A DNA stretch of 64,000 nt, from positions 62,001-126,000 of the forward strand of contig CALYLX010000074.1 in the NCBI GenBank assembly GCA_944990035.1, written 5' to 3'. Shown piece by piece: positions 20,961-34,583 of this stretch. A program made the translations under genes and the position numbers. The notes under the pieces were generated by a model. It was not told where the DNA came from, ran no database searches, and saw nothing but the letters and a program-made list of their open reading frames with translations. The DNA is from Clitopilus passeckerianus. Lineage: Eukaryota > Basidiomycota > Agaricomycetes > Agaricales > Entolomataceae. Each line of letters opens with the position of its first letter. The stretch's first letter is position 1.

Positions 20961-23900
20961 GGCACTTTAACTATGGCTGGGGGCCCGCGAGACTTAATTT
21001 ATTAATTTAAGTCTACTTACTCTTTTGAGTAACTTTAAGTCCTCGTGTTCCGGCTAACTATTAATGTTCCGGCTAACTACTAATTTAGGCAATGAGGAGG
21101 CGGCCATCTGTCAACGACGACCAGCTCACGACAACCAACAATCAGCACGTCCTCTTATGGAGCAAGACGCGACTGAAAGGACCAAACGCGGTCCAGGACG
21201 CCCGAAAGGGACCAAGAATAGGAAAGGCGCCCCTTCCGCGACCGGAAGGCCCGTTGGCCGACCTGCAAAGGCCAGGGTGGCAGCATCGAGCACGGCTCCA
21301 GGTGAGTGTTGGCAACCTTATTCAGTCCACGCAGCGCTGACAGCTGCTTCCATCAATCAGACGCCCATAACAAGGCTGTCGAGGCCTCTTGCCAGCCAAT
21401 CACGGCTCCTGGTACGTTCACGCACGTGTAAGAGCAACCAAACGAGATTCTGATCCATCCCACCTACAGACAACGAGCCTGGCACAACTCCCTTGGCTCA
21501 GCATGCCCCAGCAGCCTCGCCACCTGTTGTAGTGGCCGAACCTTTGCCAAATGCACCAAGCGCGGCCGTTGACAAGCGCCCTGACAAGCGCTTGTCTCGT
21601 GCTCAGACTGGATCAGGCAGCGAGTCTCGCGACTCATCTCCTGCTATTTATCCGCCTCGAAATACAAGGCAGATATCGCTCGAAGGTATGTGATCACTCA
21701 ACATATGTTCGAAGGCCTCCCTGACTAACAAACCTAGGGTTTTTCTCTTCTCATTCGCGTGCTACCAGCGTCGCCGCAAGTGAACGCCATGGCACACCTA
21801 CTGAACTACCATGTATGTTCTCTGGTAAAATTGACACTCTTACATTCTAATAATATATCTTAGTAACAAACCAAGCAAATACCACGACTGGAGAGAAAGG
21901 AAAGAGGCCGGCAACTGCCAATAAGAGCACGATGGAAGGGAGAGATCTCACAGAAGAGCCGGCCAATCCAGGTATGTTCATTTCACTTTATCGAAGATAT
22001 ATAAGCATGCTAACACCTATTTCCTACCCAGAACTCAATGTAGTCGACCCCAGGCTACGTGACAAAGACGTACGGCACGAGCATCGCGCTTTCGGCACCA
22101 GTGAGTTGCATTTCACTATTTGCTTGGATTTTGACGCTAACCGTTGCTCAGCAGGAACACCAGCAGCTCCAACAAACCAGAGGAAGTTACATCCGCTGCC
22201 GGATGTAACTTCTAGAGCTCCACCGGAGCCGGTGGAGCTCACTTGCGATTTCTACGATTTCGATGATTTCGACGGTGGGTTGGACCAGGATTTGGGAGTG
22301 GGTGGCACGGATGCCTTTCAGGGCGAAGGAGAGGACAGAGAGGACGAAGCAGACAACTTCGGGACCCTCCCAGACGACGACGAGATGTCTCCCGCAACGA
22401 GCAAACAACCGAACTCGACGCTACCCCACTGGCTCAAATCCAAATACAAGGAAATCTGCACCCACCTCCGTGAGGAGGCCGACAGGAACCGTTCCAAGCA
22501 GCCATCCTGCTATGAGAACGGATCGTTCTTCATTCGGCCAAAAAATCCGCTCTTCAAGGCCGCACGCATCTTTCAAATTGAACCCGAGATCTTCTATGAA
22601 CCTACCTGGTTCGTATGGCTTCCGCATTTCTTTGTCGACAACCAGAGCATCCCGTGCCCAGAGTGTCGCAAAGCTGGGCGAACAGCTGGGAATCACATAC
22701 CTGTCGCATTGCAGCTCAACGGCTGGACGGATTCGCCTCGAAGAATTGTTGACATTGACCAGAACATCTATATCATCGGGTACCGATATAAGTGCGGACG
22801 CTCGGAATGCAAGAAGACTTATCAAAGCTGGTCACCCGCCCTCCTCGATGCCCTTCCCCTGCTGTTGCCTCACAATTCACATTCTACCTCACTCATCGTT
22901 GCGGTGTTACCGACCGCCTGATTGCTCTCCTTCGATCCAGCTTTCAACGCGGTCATGGGCCATCTCCCTTTGCGGCCATGATTCGTACATTCTACATTCG
23001 TCGCCATGAAAAACTCCAGCTGCTGTACTACGAGCTCGTGAAAAGTCGGATGGAAACTGAGTCCATAAGAGGACTGCTAGTGCAGCATCCCGGTTTGGGC
23101 TGTGGAATGACCGTGCTAAGTATGCAGGTTACGTCCCCTCAGGGCGCTACTTTGGAGATCTCTACAATGCATTTATGGAAAGACATGCATGCGAGATCGA
23201 CCAACATATGGCAATGCTGTCTTGCCGGATACTGACGATAGACCACAGTTTCAAGGTATGAACCTTTCTCCAACACATCATATGGGTGCTTATCAAGGTG
23301 CTCGTTGTTTTCCAGGTTCGAAGCACATCGGGAAGGTGAACGGCGAGCCCGTTTTGGTGCTCTACATACCGGCATCAATGAGTACAACGAGGTTCGAACC
23401 ATGACCCTCACTCCCACAAAGGCCCACAACCAGTTCATGCCGGCATTGGCAACCATTCCTCACTCTCTTCGAGAGTATGGCCATGATGATATTGAACTGG
23501 TCTTCACAGATAATGTTCGGGGTGACAAGGCAGAGCTCGAGAAAGTGTTTCCGTCTCTTCGTCGTGATGTCAAGCCTATACTGTCATCGACTACACTGGA
23601 TGCCCTTGTCATACCTTTGGACTGGACAATCGTTATTCTGGAGTCATCATTCCAGATCACCTTCCAGATGAATCTCGTAATGGAGCAGGTTAGTCGGCTT
23701 GGAGATGGAGAATACTTTGATGTGGGGATGGACATGGAATGGCCGGTCGATGAAGGAATCCAGGGTTACGTTGCCGTTGTTACACTTGTTGTGGATAAGA
23801 AGATTTATCTTATTTGTGTAAGCTGCATTGACTGCAACTATGTTCATCAATTAAATACTTTATAGCTTTCAAAACTTCCTCTTACAGCCACTGGATACCT

Positions 23901-26891
23901 CAACCCTCCCTCAGCCTTGCTGGCCTTGCTTCAAGCCCTCGGATCCGAAAATACGGTGTCCATATTAAAGCTGACTTCACCCGGCTTTTCAAAAACTGTG
24001 GGTTTGACACAAAACGTGACATCCCTCCATTTTCTGGAGCCATTGAGCTTGGCGCTATGGCCCATGAACGCAACCTGACTCAAAGATCCAACACCTCTCT
24101 GCAGGATCTTGTTGGCGTTCTGTTGAAGCGATACATTTCCAAGAATGAAACTGTTCGCATTAGTACAGCCTGGGTTGAGGATGAACTATCCAGTGATGCA
24201 ATTCGGTATGCAAGCCTTGACGGATATGCAACCTGGACCCTCCAAGAGCACATCACCAGTGTGGCCTCACAGCGTCCCATATCCCTTGACACCCCTCCTG
24301 GCACTCAGGTGAAGTTGCTCTCACGGGATGGCTCTTCTGTTGTGGCCATTGGCTACGTTGCACCAGATCGTGCAAGCGTCAAGAAGCACAATGGTGTGAA
24401 CGTCACCCGCACCCGCACTCTCATCAATATTACGGCCATTATCCAACCTGCATACCTGGTCCGAGGTGCCCTATTACCCTCGAAAGCGGACACAGCTATC
24501 TCTGAAGTGGCTCAGCCTCTTCCTTACCGGATGCTCTGTGATATGCGGGATGTTCAAATAGCACTTGGTATTGCACCTGTTCGTGATTTACCCCGCTGCC
24601 CCCTTCCACCCCACCCTTACACTCCCAACCATGATCCCTACTCTGATCCTATTGAAGGTATTGAGCCCCATCCTGATCCCTCCTTATTATCTGAGGAGGA
24701 GAGTATGGATGATATTGAGCGGCTTCAATGGCCAGCATTGATCAGCCACGATGCGGAGACCGAGCAGTTGACAGCATCATCAGCTGCTGATTCTGCAGCA
24801 ATGTCTCTGGCAGACAAATACATCCCGGCTGCCCTTGCCACTACTGCAGCTACCGTCTCTGGTCTCTACTCAGACCCAGAGTTACGCTCACGAGTGCTCG
24901 GGGACATTTGGCATCTTATGGATCAGTTCAAGATTTCACGAACTCATGGTCTGCGTCATGCCTTTGCCCGGGCTCTTCGTGATGCTATTTTCATTCCGGA
25001 CCCAGAGGATAAGGCTGCAGTAGAGCGGTTCTTAGCTACTCAAGGTATCACCTGGGATCAGATGGTTCTCTGGAAGTCCAACTGGGTCTGGAAGCGTGTT
25101 CGACGGTTTGTCCCCGGGCCGATGTTCTAGCTCCTCGAGTTGCACAGGTCATCCGTACCTATGGACCACTTGTTGATGCGACAACCAGTCAGCCACTTTT
25201 CAATGAAGCATCATTCTTGAAGGCAAAGAACATCCTTGAGAACATCCATGCGGGTTACTATTCTGACCCATGTGGAGTCAAACTCTACACTCCCGATCGC
25301 AAAGACAAGTTTGGTCTTCAACTCTATCACTGTCTTCGGGGCACAAATGGAGTTGAGGGTGGGGTGCACCAGAACATAGCAAGGCGCTTTGGCTCATATT
25401 GTGCCTCACCGCAGTTTGCAGCCAACCTCCTTCGTGATTACTGCAGTCATCACAACCTTGTAGTAAGTACTGTTATCCTTACAAGCTTAGTACAGTGGCA
25501 TTCTAAACTACTTAGGTTGGGACTCTAAACCGCACAGGAAAGCCGTTTCAAGGATCATTTGATATCTGGACTCGGAACCACCTTGCAGACCTTATCGATG
25601 TTACTCGAGACATGTTTGACCCAACTACCCTGGAACCTTCTCTTGTTGGGTGGGTCAACGGTACTAACTACCGACCATCCCGGGAGACCTTTGGTATTCT
25701 TCCTCTGTCTCCTGCTTCCAAACAAACCCTTGGTATGGACAGCTTTTCCGTTCAGCATGCCAAAGACAACAAAATCCGCCACTATAACCTTGCTATACAA
25801 CAAGAAACTCGGTTTGCTGTTCTCCCGTCCACACCCAAGAGGAACATGCTTTGTTCAGAGAGTTCCTCAGGCCGGATGGTCCCTTTACACATGGTTTAAA
25901 GCCAAATTGGATAACATTGACCGCTCAATGGTCTGCAAAATCTGACAGAGTAAAAGTGTTCTACAAGGTATGTCTATGTAGTACTTGAACATACGTTGAT
26001 AGTACTAACTAAGTGCTCCATATTTGTTCCATTAGCTTCCTGAACACTTGAAGAACTTCTATAAATCATGGTTGGAAACAAGAAATGAGAAGAACAGCTT
26101 CGAACCCTATCGTGCTACATTCCAGCAAGTTGCCTCTAATCTTACTCCAGACCGCTCTGCTATCCCACCTATCCCAATTGCTGAGCGTACTCTGGTTGCT
26201 GCTCAAATCACGGCTCTCCCGCTACCACGTCCAGCTATACCCGCTGACTGGACAATGATCAATACATCCAACCCACCGGCAGAGCAGAGTGGACCTAGAA
26301 GCAGCACTGGTAGTCAGGCTCCGACTGCACTTGTGTTCAAGAATTCTTCAGCGCACCGTTTCCAACAAACCCTGCCAGTGGCTGCAGGGTCAGCATCCTC
26401 AGGCTCTCGTGACAAGGGGAAGAAACGGGCTCAACCAAGTGATTTTCATCCAGGTCCAAACTTGGGCCTATCACGGGTGATGTACCACAAGCCCCGAACT
26501 TGTCTTTGCTGTGGCGGAGACAAATGTAAGGAGAGGCGGAGAACACTACTGTCCAAACTTTGCTGGCTCCAGTGCAAGCGGTTCATGAAGGTATGTTTGA
26601 TATTTCTGTCTGTGTAGGTGTTCAAGTGCTAATTCTGACTCGGAAAACATTTTGCAGTCTACGAAACGCATTCCGATACTCAATTGCAATATAATCAATA
26701 CTTTTCTTTGGTAAGGCTACCCGTTCACTGATTTCCTGCCGATTTCTTTGGTCTCGTCGGGCTGGTGGTTGCTACGATACGGTAGTACATGTACCTCATC
26801 AATTAATTTCCGTTCTCCCTCGCTCCATCGGCAATTAATTAATTAATTTTTTCGAAACGCTTCGCGAACCCCCAACTATAGTTAAAGTGCC
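20961..26891 (+). mobile_element. DNA transposon copy 1 (5,931 bp) with exonuclease-DDE protein
   Basis: The element is bounded by imperfect terminal inverted repeats of about 23 bp (GGCACTTTAACTAT(G/A)G(C/T)TGGGGG) and flanked by the 8-bp duplication GGTCGAGG. It carries one long intron-containing gene on the plus strand. A second copy at 34584-40521 is nearly identical. An 8-bp duplication is reported for Zisupton/KDZ and hAT elements, but the protein does not look like a standard hAT. I leave the superfamily open. Confidence 0.9.
21064..26588 (+). pseudogene. Transposase-exonuclease gene, copy 1 (frame-broken)
   Basis: The domain layout is the same as in the intact copy at 34887-40418. 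The copy is interrupted by shortened runs relative to it: C4 to C3 near 23090, C2 to C1 near 23313, T5 to T4 near 23355, C5 to C4 near 25110 (the frame stops at 25130), C4 to C3 near 25828, and G4 to G2 near 26529. The few other differences are transitions. If the run-length changes are assembly errors, the gene is intact. Otherwise it is a very young pseudogene. Confidence 0.8.
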
Positions 26892-26899
26892 GGTCGAGG
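26892..26899. repeat. 8-bp target-site duplication, transposon copy 1 (right)
   Basis: GGTCGAGG is identical to 20953-20960. Confidence 0.95.
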
Positions 26900-27546
26900 T
26901 TAGTATCCAGCCTGGATCACGTCGTGTGATCTGACGCGCCAAAGTGCTTAGGGCCGGCGCTCAAACTGCAGGCGAAAACTGTAAGCTCCACTGTCAAGTC
27001 TGACTTGCAACTTAGTTAACATTACGGTGGTAGCTGGTGTGTCCTTACGAGCGCTTCTTATTTAGCGTTTCGTGTGTAATCGATGGTGAATGTTGAGTGC
27101 AATTTTACAAGAGACGTGGAGGTGGCGTTGAGGAGGGCAAGCTCTTTTCGGATGGGCTCAACTTGCTGAGCATAGATCTCCAGGAATTTGCCACATGCTT
27201 CATGGTCCAACTTTCGCTCAGGATCGCCGATCAGAGCGCGAAAGGATGCCAGTACGTGAACTCTTGGGCGCCTGTTGCCTTACGGCTGCCTGCATTCTGT
27301 ATCCCTTCCGAATTCAAGTAAAATTGACAGGACTTCTCAGATCAGGGTGGAAGCAAAAGGCGAGGGTGCTCCTATGAGGGGCGTGATGCCAGAATGCTGG
27401 AATGTTGGCGCTCACAAGAACCAAATTCGACGTTATTGCTTAAACTTGTCTGGGCCAGGTCGACGCTGCATCGAATGCTAGCTTACTTGGGTTGTACTCC
27501 AGTAGTTGGTTACATGCAGCTGTTATTGTCGGTATCAATCAAGCGT
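26900..27546. other. No gene seen between transposon copy 1 and ABCC gene
   Basis: This is the downstream region of the ABCC transporter. Open frames here are short and featureless. Confidence 0.5.
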
Positions 27547-30500
27547 CTATTTGGCCATCTCGTAAAGCAAATCCCGATCGCCAGACTCATCCACGAGGCT
27601 GCGCAATTTACCATCAGGATTTTGAAGGAGTTCACTTGGCTTGCCAAATTCGACCTGGGAGCGGTTAGTAGAGTTCTGCAAGTAAACAGTCGGTGAACTC
27701 ACTAGGTGACCAGCATCCAACACCATCTTCAAGTAATTACGTCTCAGTCAACGGGGTGAGGAAGCAATTGTAGCAATAACTCACAATCTTGTTGGCATCC
27801 ATGATAGTTTGAAGCCTATGGGCAATCGTAATGAGAGTAACATCTCCACGGAGCTCATTCCGGAGCGATGATTGGATGATAGAATCGGTTTTGAAGTCTG
27901 AATTTGGGAGGTCACTATTGCCATATGAACCATAATAGAGGGGCTTGGTACCTATAGCAGAGGTAGCTGCGGGAAAATGATGAGCTTATGCCACATTTGC
28001 GCCTTAATTATACGCTTCTTACCTTCATCCAAGATCAACAATTTGCTACCACGGACAATTGCACGAGCCAGAGCCATGATTTGTCGCTGCCCGACTGAGA
28101 GATTACCGCCGGCGCTTGCAATGGCACTATCCAACGTGAGCCGGCCTTCTTCCATTTCACTCTGAAGTGAGAAGAGTCCCGCAGCACGGAGAGCGTCATT
28201 CAAAGTGACATCATCATGTTGGTCGAATGGATCCAAATTTTGTCTCAATGACCCACTCAGAAGTTCGGGCTGGAAGTAATGATTACTTGTGGCTTGCTGG
28301 ACACCAGGGCCGGGAACGTACGATTTGAGGAATGATCGTGATGTTTGAACGCAGGATATCAAGGTTGACCGATTTGGTGTCTATCCCATCGTACTTGACA
28401 CTACCCTCGGTGAATATACACCGTAGCAGAGAAAGCGTCAAGGAGCTCTGCCAGCACAATCAGCATGTGGGGCATATGTGAATGATGTTTTCCTCACCTT
28501 CCCCGACCCAGTTCTTCCGACTTCAAAAACTCCATCAGAACCACTGCGCTTCCGGACGTTGCACCAATCACTCACCAACGCCAATACGCTCACCTGAATT
28601 CACGTGGAAGGAGATATCGTGCAGGATCTTGGGTCCATCGGGGGAGTACCTAGCAGATAACTTCTCCACATGGAGTTCACCGCTGGCGGGCCAGTAAGCA
28701 GGAGGGATGCCTTGTTTGGTCGGCTTTGGCTCCTGCTCTATTTCAATGTAACCTTGGATTCGTTCCAAACTTGTAGCCGTTTCAGCAATCATTCAGGTTT
28801 CCCGGTGGGATTTTCATACCTGTTGCCTGAGAGATGTGCAGCAATTCAGCAAAAGCCAGAGCACAAAGGAATTTGCTCACCTTCTACTTCAAACTGATTC
28901 AAGACCCTGACCCAAAGTAATATCATGCCGCTGAAACCAACTACAACAGGTATTCTAGTGAGGTCATTTCTTTGGGTAGGCGAGACTACTTGCCTGCCAT
29001 ATTGACTGAAAAGCCGGTGTTGAGTGCAGTGTTACTTTCGGAATAAACCAAGAGTGCGGCCAACCCAGCGGCGAATAAACCTCCAATGGTGTCAATGCGG
29101 ATGCAAATCCATCGGTTCAAGTTGTAGACGGTCCTGGCTGCCCGTGTGTAGCGATTTATTCTTTCAAGACTCTCGGCTTTAAAGAGTTGCTGGGCTCCAT
29201 AGGCGCGAAGAGATGCTGTAATAATTCAGTACGTATCAGGACGAGAAAGAGTGTCACTTACTCATTCCAGCAACGGCGGCACCAAAACTGAATAAATACA
29301 GAGCTACTTTAGACTCTTATCTGCGACTCGTGAAAAGCTACGCACTGGGCGAGAACAGGGGCCTTGGCAACGGACATTTCCCTTTTGACAGGAAGTTGTG
29401 CTTTGATGTACACTTGACCACACCAACCTCCGACACACCCGACCAAAATGCCAGGAAGTAAGAAGGATGGTGTGAACAAGACAATCGCAGCAAACTTGGT
29501 AAACATGCTTGCAGTCATTTCCGAGAGCCACCAGATATTAACGGAGACAGGGCCGTCAACTGCGTAGGTCAGTGATTGAACGAAGAACGCTACAACGGTA
29601 TGCTGACCTGCTCGAATATCTTGTGTGCAACGGGTCAGCACACGAGAAATGGGAGTGGTATCGAGCCATCTAAAAGATCAGGTGAGTTACATAAATACCA
29701 ACAGGAATCAGCAATGGATCCGCTTACCTTAGTGTTGTTCCCAGAACTGATTCCACGAGACCTCTATGAATATCTCTAGAGGCTCTCAGGACACCATGCA
29801 TATAAATCAAGTAGGCTGTGCAAATCAAGACGATACCAACGAACAGCATCGATGCTAGAGGATCCGTTAGGCGTATTCCCGAAAGAGACGATCTCCCTAC
29901 CATAGATAGCAAGGTAACTGAAGGAGTGGTCGTGAGTGTGCACCTAACATTGAATAAATTGACACTTACTAGCCGACGTCAACCTCTGAAGCGGGATGGG
30001 TTTCGTACTGTGATGCCCAGTACCCGAGATACCAAGTCTCTACAGTGTTGAGGATGTTTGTTGCAAATAGCCCGCAGGCGACAGTCGAGAAAAACACCAG
30101 TGGGTTATTGCCTCCCAGCCCACGGAAGTACAGCATTACTATAAATGTTAGGCCAGGAGGAGATATTACGGCAAGGATGCACTTACAAGCTGCCATACTG
30201 ATATGCCCTTCAGCAATCTCTTCGGCTGCAATGAGTTTGCCGTCAGATTTCTTGGTTGCTTCAACAGGCTCAGGCAGCGGCCCGACGTTACGTTCGAGGA
30301 TATCTTCAACCTTCTCATGTTCGTAAGTCAAATCTTCTTCAGGTAGTTTGTTTAGTAATTGCTCTTGAACAAGGCCGTCGATGTCCACGGCTACGGAGAA
30401 CGAAGCAATTGGCCGGGTCATCGCGATATTGTGTGTCTTTGAGAGTTTGAGAGAAACACTGTCAATTTGGCCCAGATTCTGAGAGCGTTAACTCGAACAT

Positions 30501-33500
30501 ACCACTAGCAATATTGTCCGTCCACGAAGTAGGTCTCCTTTGAAGCATTTTTCAACTATCCATTTGGAGGTATGCACACTAACACCACGTCAGAGTCGGA
30601 CCATGACGAAATAAGAGGATTACTTACTCTAGAGCGGCAAGGACGTCGTCCAGCAGTAAGATCTGTGCGGAGGAATAAATGGCACGAGCCAGGGTGATTC
30701 GAGCTTTCTGTCCGCCACTTAGTGTCAAGCCTTTCTCTCCAACCTCTGTAGCATCGCCTGCTTCGAAGAGCTCGAGGTCTTTCTGCAGAGCGCATTGGTG
30801 GAGAACTTTCTTGTAGCGCTTCTCGTCGTATGAGGCACCAAATAGGATGTTGCTCTGCTCGAAGTTAGAAGGGATCTGATGGATAGATGAGGTTCAAGGG
30901 CCTACTCTGATGGTCTCGTTGAGGACCCACGATTCTTGAGCAGCATAGGCAACCCCACCGCTACGTGGAAGGTTGTACCATGACTGCGGGCTTGGAGGCT
31001 GGAAATGCATCTCGCCTTTACACGGTTTAGCCCAGACCCGCAGTTATAAGTGGAAACACATACCTAGCAGAGCCATCAAGAGAGATGTCTTCCCAGAACC
31101 AGTAGGCCCAACAACCAGGTTGATGCGACCCCGCTTGAAGGTCAACTGTCCTGGAATACACAGGGAGAAGTTACGCTTTAAGGGTGTCAACGCGCCATTG
31201 GCATCATTGGACCAGGTGAAGGTGGCATCCTGGAAACCGATCCTATCATCGTCAACGGGGACATTGCTGGGTAATAGCTCAGTTGAATTGACGTGCGTAA
31301 ATTGATCCAAAAGCTCGGTCTTTAGGTGCCCGGTTAAGATTAGTGATTGTGGGTGTTGTTCAAAGGCCCACCTCATGCAGGAAATCGTTAACGCGGTCTA
31401 GGGAAACCTTGCCAGTCACACATTGTGTTAAGCTGAAGAACACCACACGAAGTTGATCTCGTAGCAGGTCAAAGACCGCCATGGAGCTGAAAACCTTGGA
31501 AGCGCTAAGCTGTTCCTTCTGGAGTACAGTCTAAACGTGTACAGCATCAGGGAATTAGGCGAAAAGCCTGCTAATTTGGGGGACATACACTGAAATAGAC
31601 TCAGCTGAAGCATGCAGGCGAATGAGGATGCGATATGTACTATGAAGCGAAGGTGACAATCATGGTTATAATCGGGATCACGAAGCTGACAGTGAGGGAA
31701 TCTTGAGTAGAGTCGTAAAGCTGACGCACGTCCACTCACTTCAGGTTGCCATTGGCGAGCTCGAGCATCTGCCTTTTCCAGAACCACACCAGTTCTTCCT
31801 CTCGTTTCTCAGCGATACGTTCAGTGAGTTTCCTCTCCCATCCGAAGAGCTTAATCATCCGCACAACATTCATTGCTGATTGGCCATGTTAGTACCGTCC
31901 AGAGGCGCCTGGATAATACTAGACTTGCTTTCTGTAACTGTTTGAACTCGACCATCTGTACGTTTCAGGCGTTCCTGCTGAACAGCTTGAACGCGCTTGG
32001 CAACATAACCAGGAAGAGGGAACAACAGAAGGATAGAGGCTAAACCCGCGAATGCACTGAAGATACCAATAAGCTCGGTTGTATAAAAACACAAATAGCT
32101 AGCTCTTACCTCCAACCTAGCACCTTGTATAAGAAAATGATGCATAGTGCAACTTGCAGAGGTATCTGAACTACAACTAGTATGAAGGACCTCGCATCAA
32201 TAATATTCACCGTGTCGGTGGTGATTAAGCTGTTGATCTTGCCGACGAGGTTGTTTGCAGATGACGGGGTAGGCTTGTCTTCTGGAGCCTCGACCATCTG
32301 GGACTTCGCCTTTGGGGGCTTCTTGGTATCTTGTGAACCCCTAGATGAGACACCCGACGAGCTCGCTCGAACAGTCCCTTCTCCGATCGACGAGTACAAT
32401 GTCAACGAGTCCGTGGCAGCTGGAGCAGAAAGGCTATGACTGCTTTCTTCCTGACTTTCTGAGTGTCCGTCCTCATCAGAAGGACTTTCTTCAGGTTCAC
32501 CAGGTGTGGTTGCCGGCGAGGACATTGAATCAAACTCGGCCTTCATGCGGACGCGTAAAGAGTGTTCAAATACAAGCTGTGTAATGATACACTCGGCCCT
32601 GGCCATCGTGCGTGTCTGAGAATGAGAAGTTAGAATAGCATTGTTAGCGTAGAGTGTAGGAATGCATACTCCGAAGAAGATATACCACTGCCATGCCATG
32701 GAGCCTACTACCGGGCCGATAAAGAGCCAGGCAATCCAGACCCATGGGCGGTACTTCGCGCCCTCTCCACCATCCTCGAGATACCTATCAAGTCAATAAA
32801 TATAGGTAGAGGTAGACGTAACTCAAAGGCATACTGGAGCAGCTGTTTAATACCGATTGGCGATACAAAACTGAAGACCACTTGTAGAATAGCCATTGAT
32901 GTAAGAACCATGTACTCGCGGTAAAACACGCGCATGAGGCCCCAGAAAAGATGGCGCTTATCATTCCGCTGGAAGGGGTCGAGATGCTGCAGTAGTATGT
33001 TAGCCACGGTATGACCAGCATTCGAAGCAGACTTACAGGAAGAGCATTCTCAGTCAGGTGATGGGCGTGATCATAATCCGCAAGGGGAGGCAATAAATCG
33101 GGCGATAAGTGTGGGAGACGATAAGCAAGAAAAACGATAGGATCCAAGAAAGAATAGATGACGAGCGACCAAATGGAGGCTGTCTGCTCTGGGTTCGGAA
33201 TTGCTGAGGGATGCTGGATCGTATCAAGTCAACGTGAATTCATGCGAGCAGGCAAACATAGGCAAACGTTTGGATCCACAGGAATATATTGGCGAGGAAT
33301 CAAGATTGGGATTAAGACGGCATTGAGGAACAGCGCTGAAATTTGAGCCCATAATACGCCACCATCGTTGGGGTCGAGAGGCTCCTCGTCAAAGGTCATA
33401 AGAGGCAGCAAGTCACGGTAGGCATATGCTGTGAAAAAGGACAGGTATATGGTGTTGATATGCCAGGCCAATAGGCTGCTCTGTTTCCTCTTTATAGCAA

Positions 33501-34036
33501 CGGATAGCACCGAGAGCACAAACGCGTACGCCTGGAACAAAGTATCAGTTCTGGCTTGATATGCAAGCGTCAGGTACATACATAAGAAATCCCTCTCGCC
33601 GGGACCAATTGCGCGTCTTTATACCAAGACGATGTGGTTTCACGGCGAAGCAGGATGAGAGACAGAGCAGTGAGAACCAGGAGAGCCAAAGAGGCGATAA
33701 GACGCGTAATCTTATAAGCGAAAATGACAATTCCACCATGCCCCCTGACGTGTTCCCTGAGCCTTTCACGTGGAGACAGAGAGTTGGTGTCGACATTTGC
33801 GGTATCTTCGTCGTCGCTGGCTTCGGATGCGTTTGTTGCGCTCCTTCGTGCCTTGAGGTGTTTCATAGCCGTCCATGCGGTGTGCAAGGTGAGCGAGACC
33901 ACCGATAAAACTGTAATATAAATAGGAATCGCAAGGGAATATTCAGAGACCCTGGAGTTGAGTTCAGCGACGCGTTATTTCAGACAACTAAAACAGAAAC
34001 GTACGACAATTTCTCGTCAAGGTCGAAAGGGTACAT
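27547..34036 (-). CDS. ABCC (MRP/Ycf1-type) full-length ABC transporter
   Basis: This encodes a large multi-exon transporter of about 1,600-1,750 residues, expected in the vacuolar or plasma membrane and exporting glutathione conjugates or other organic anions. It starts at 34036 (MYPFDLDEKL). Hydrophobic spans of an N-terminal TMD0 follow (34000-33250), then TMD1 with a long Ser/Glu-rich insert (about 32250-32560). NBD1 has Walker A GPTGSGKTS near 31085, signature LSGGQKAR near 30700 and Walker B LLLDDV. TMD2 spans about 30000-28900. NBD2 has Walker A GRTGSGK near 28515, signature LSVGQRQ near 28095 (the degenerate form usual in ABCC NBD2) and LLILDE. The chain ends LLYEMAK at 27547. The extra N-terminal domain and asymmetric NBDs identify ABCC. 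Two transposons flank the gene on either side. Confidence 0.9.
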
Positions 34037-34575
34037 CACAATGATCACAATCTGGGAACACCAGGTTGCGACGTAGCCCGCCTGTTGAGATAGTACGGGC
34101 AAAAATTTCTCAAACGAGTCAATGATGGGTCTAGGAAAGCCTTCGTATAACTGCCTCCAAGTTCTGTACTTATAAATATAGACTTGGGGACTCCTGACCG
34201 AGTGAGGGCACCGGTAAATTTAATCAAAGACAAACCCACAACCACGGGTTTAGGGTTGAGGAACCCTAAGTGAATTGAGTGCTCATGATGCATAATGGGG
34301 CTGATGTCGCAATATCCTAGTTGGATGGCCGAAGAAACATGGGAGTTTGAGTCTACTTTGAGGGTGACGCTACAGAGTTTTTGACACACTGAGCTCCAAA
34401 TGTGTTCCAATGTTGATGCTAAGGGGTGGTGACATGGCGGAGAACGTCTATATTCTTAGATATTTTGCGACAATGGGAATCCAACATATTGTGCATTAAA
34501 GCTGTAGAAACAGTACAACACGAGCTGGAAGATATCCGAGGTGGAGGTGGAGAGGTGCACGACACTTGTTTGTTC
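34037..34575. other. ABCC upstream region
   Basis: A TATATTTATA stretch on the minus strand at about 34165-34175 may be the core promoter. The frame is open upstream of the chosen ATG but has no earlier in-frame ATG. The transposon end lies about 550 bp from the start codon. Confidence 0.4.
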
Positions 34576-34583
34576 AAAGTTTG
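34576..34583. repeat. 8-bp target-site duplication, transposon copy 2 (left)
   Basis: AAAGTTTG is repeated exactly at 40522-40529. Confidence 0.95.

Noticed and set aside
20961..26891. Assigning the transposon to hAT on the basis of the 8-bp duplication
   Set aside because: The protein lacks recognisable hAT motifs; target length alone does not decide the superfamily. KDZ/Zisupton also gives 8 bp, but the usual KDZ signature blocks were not recognised.
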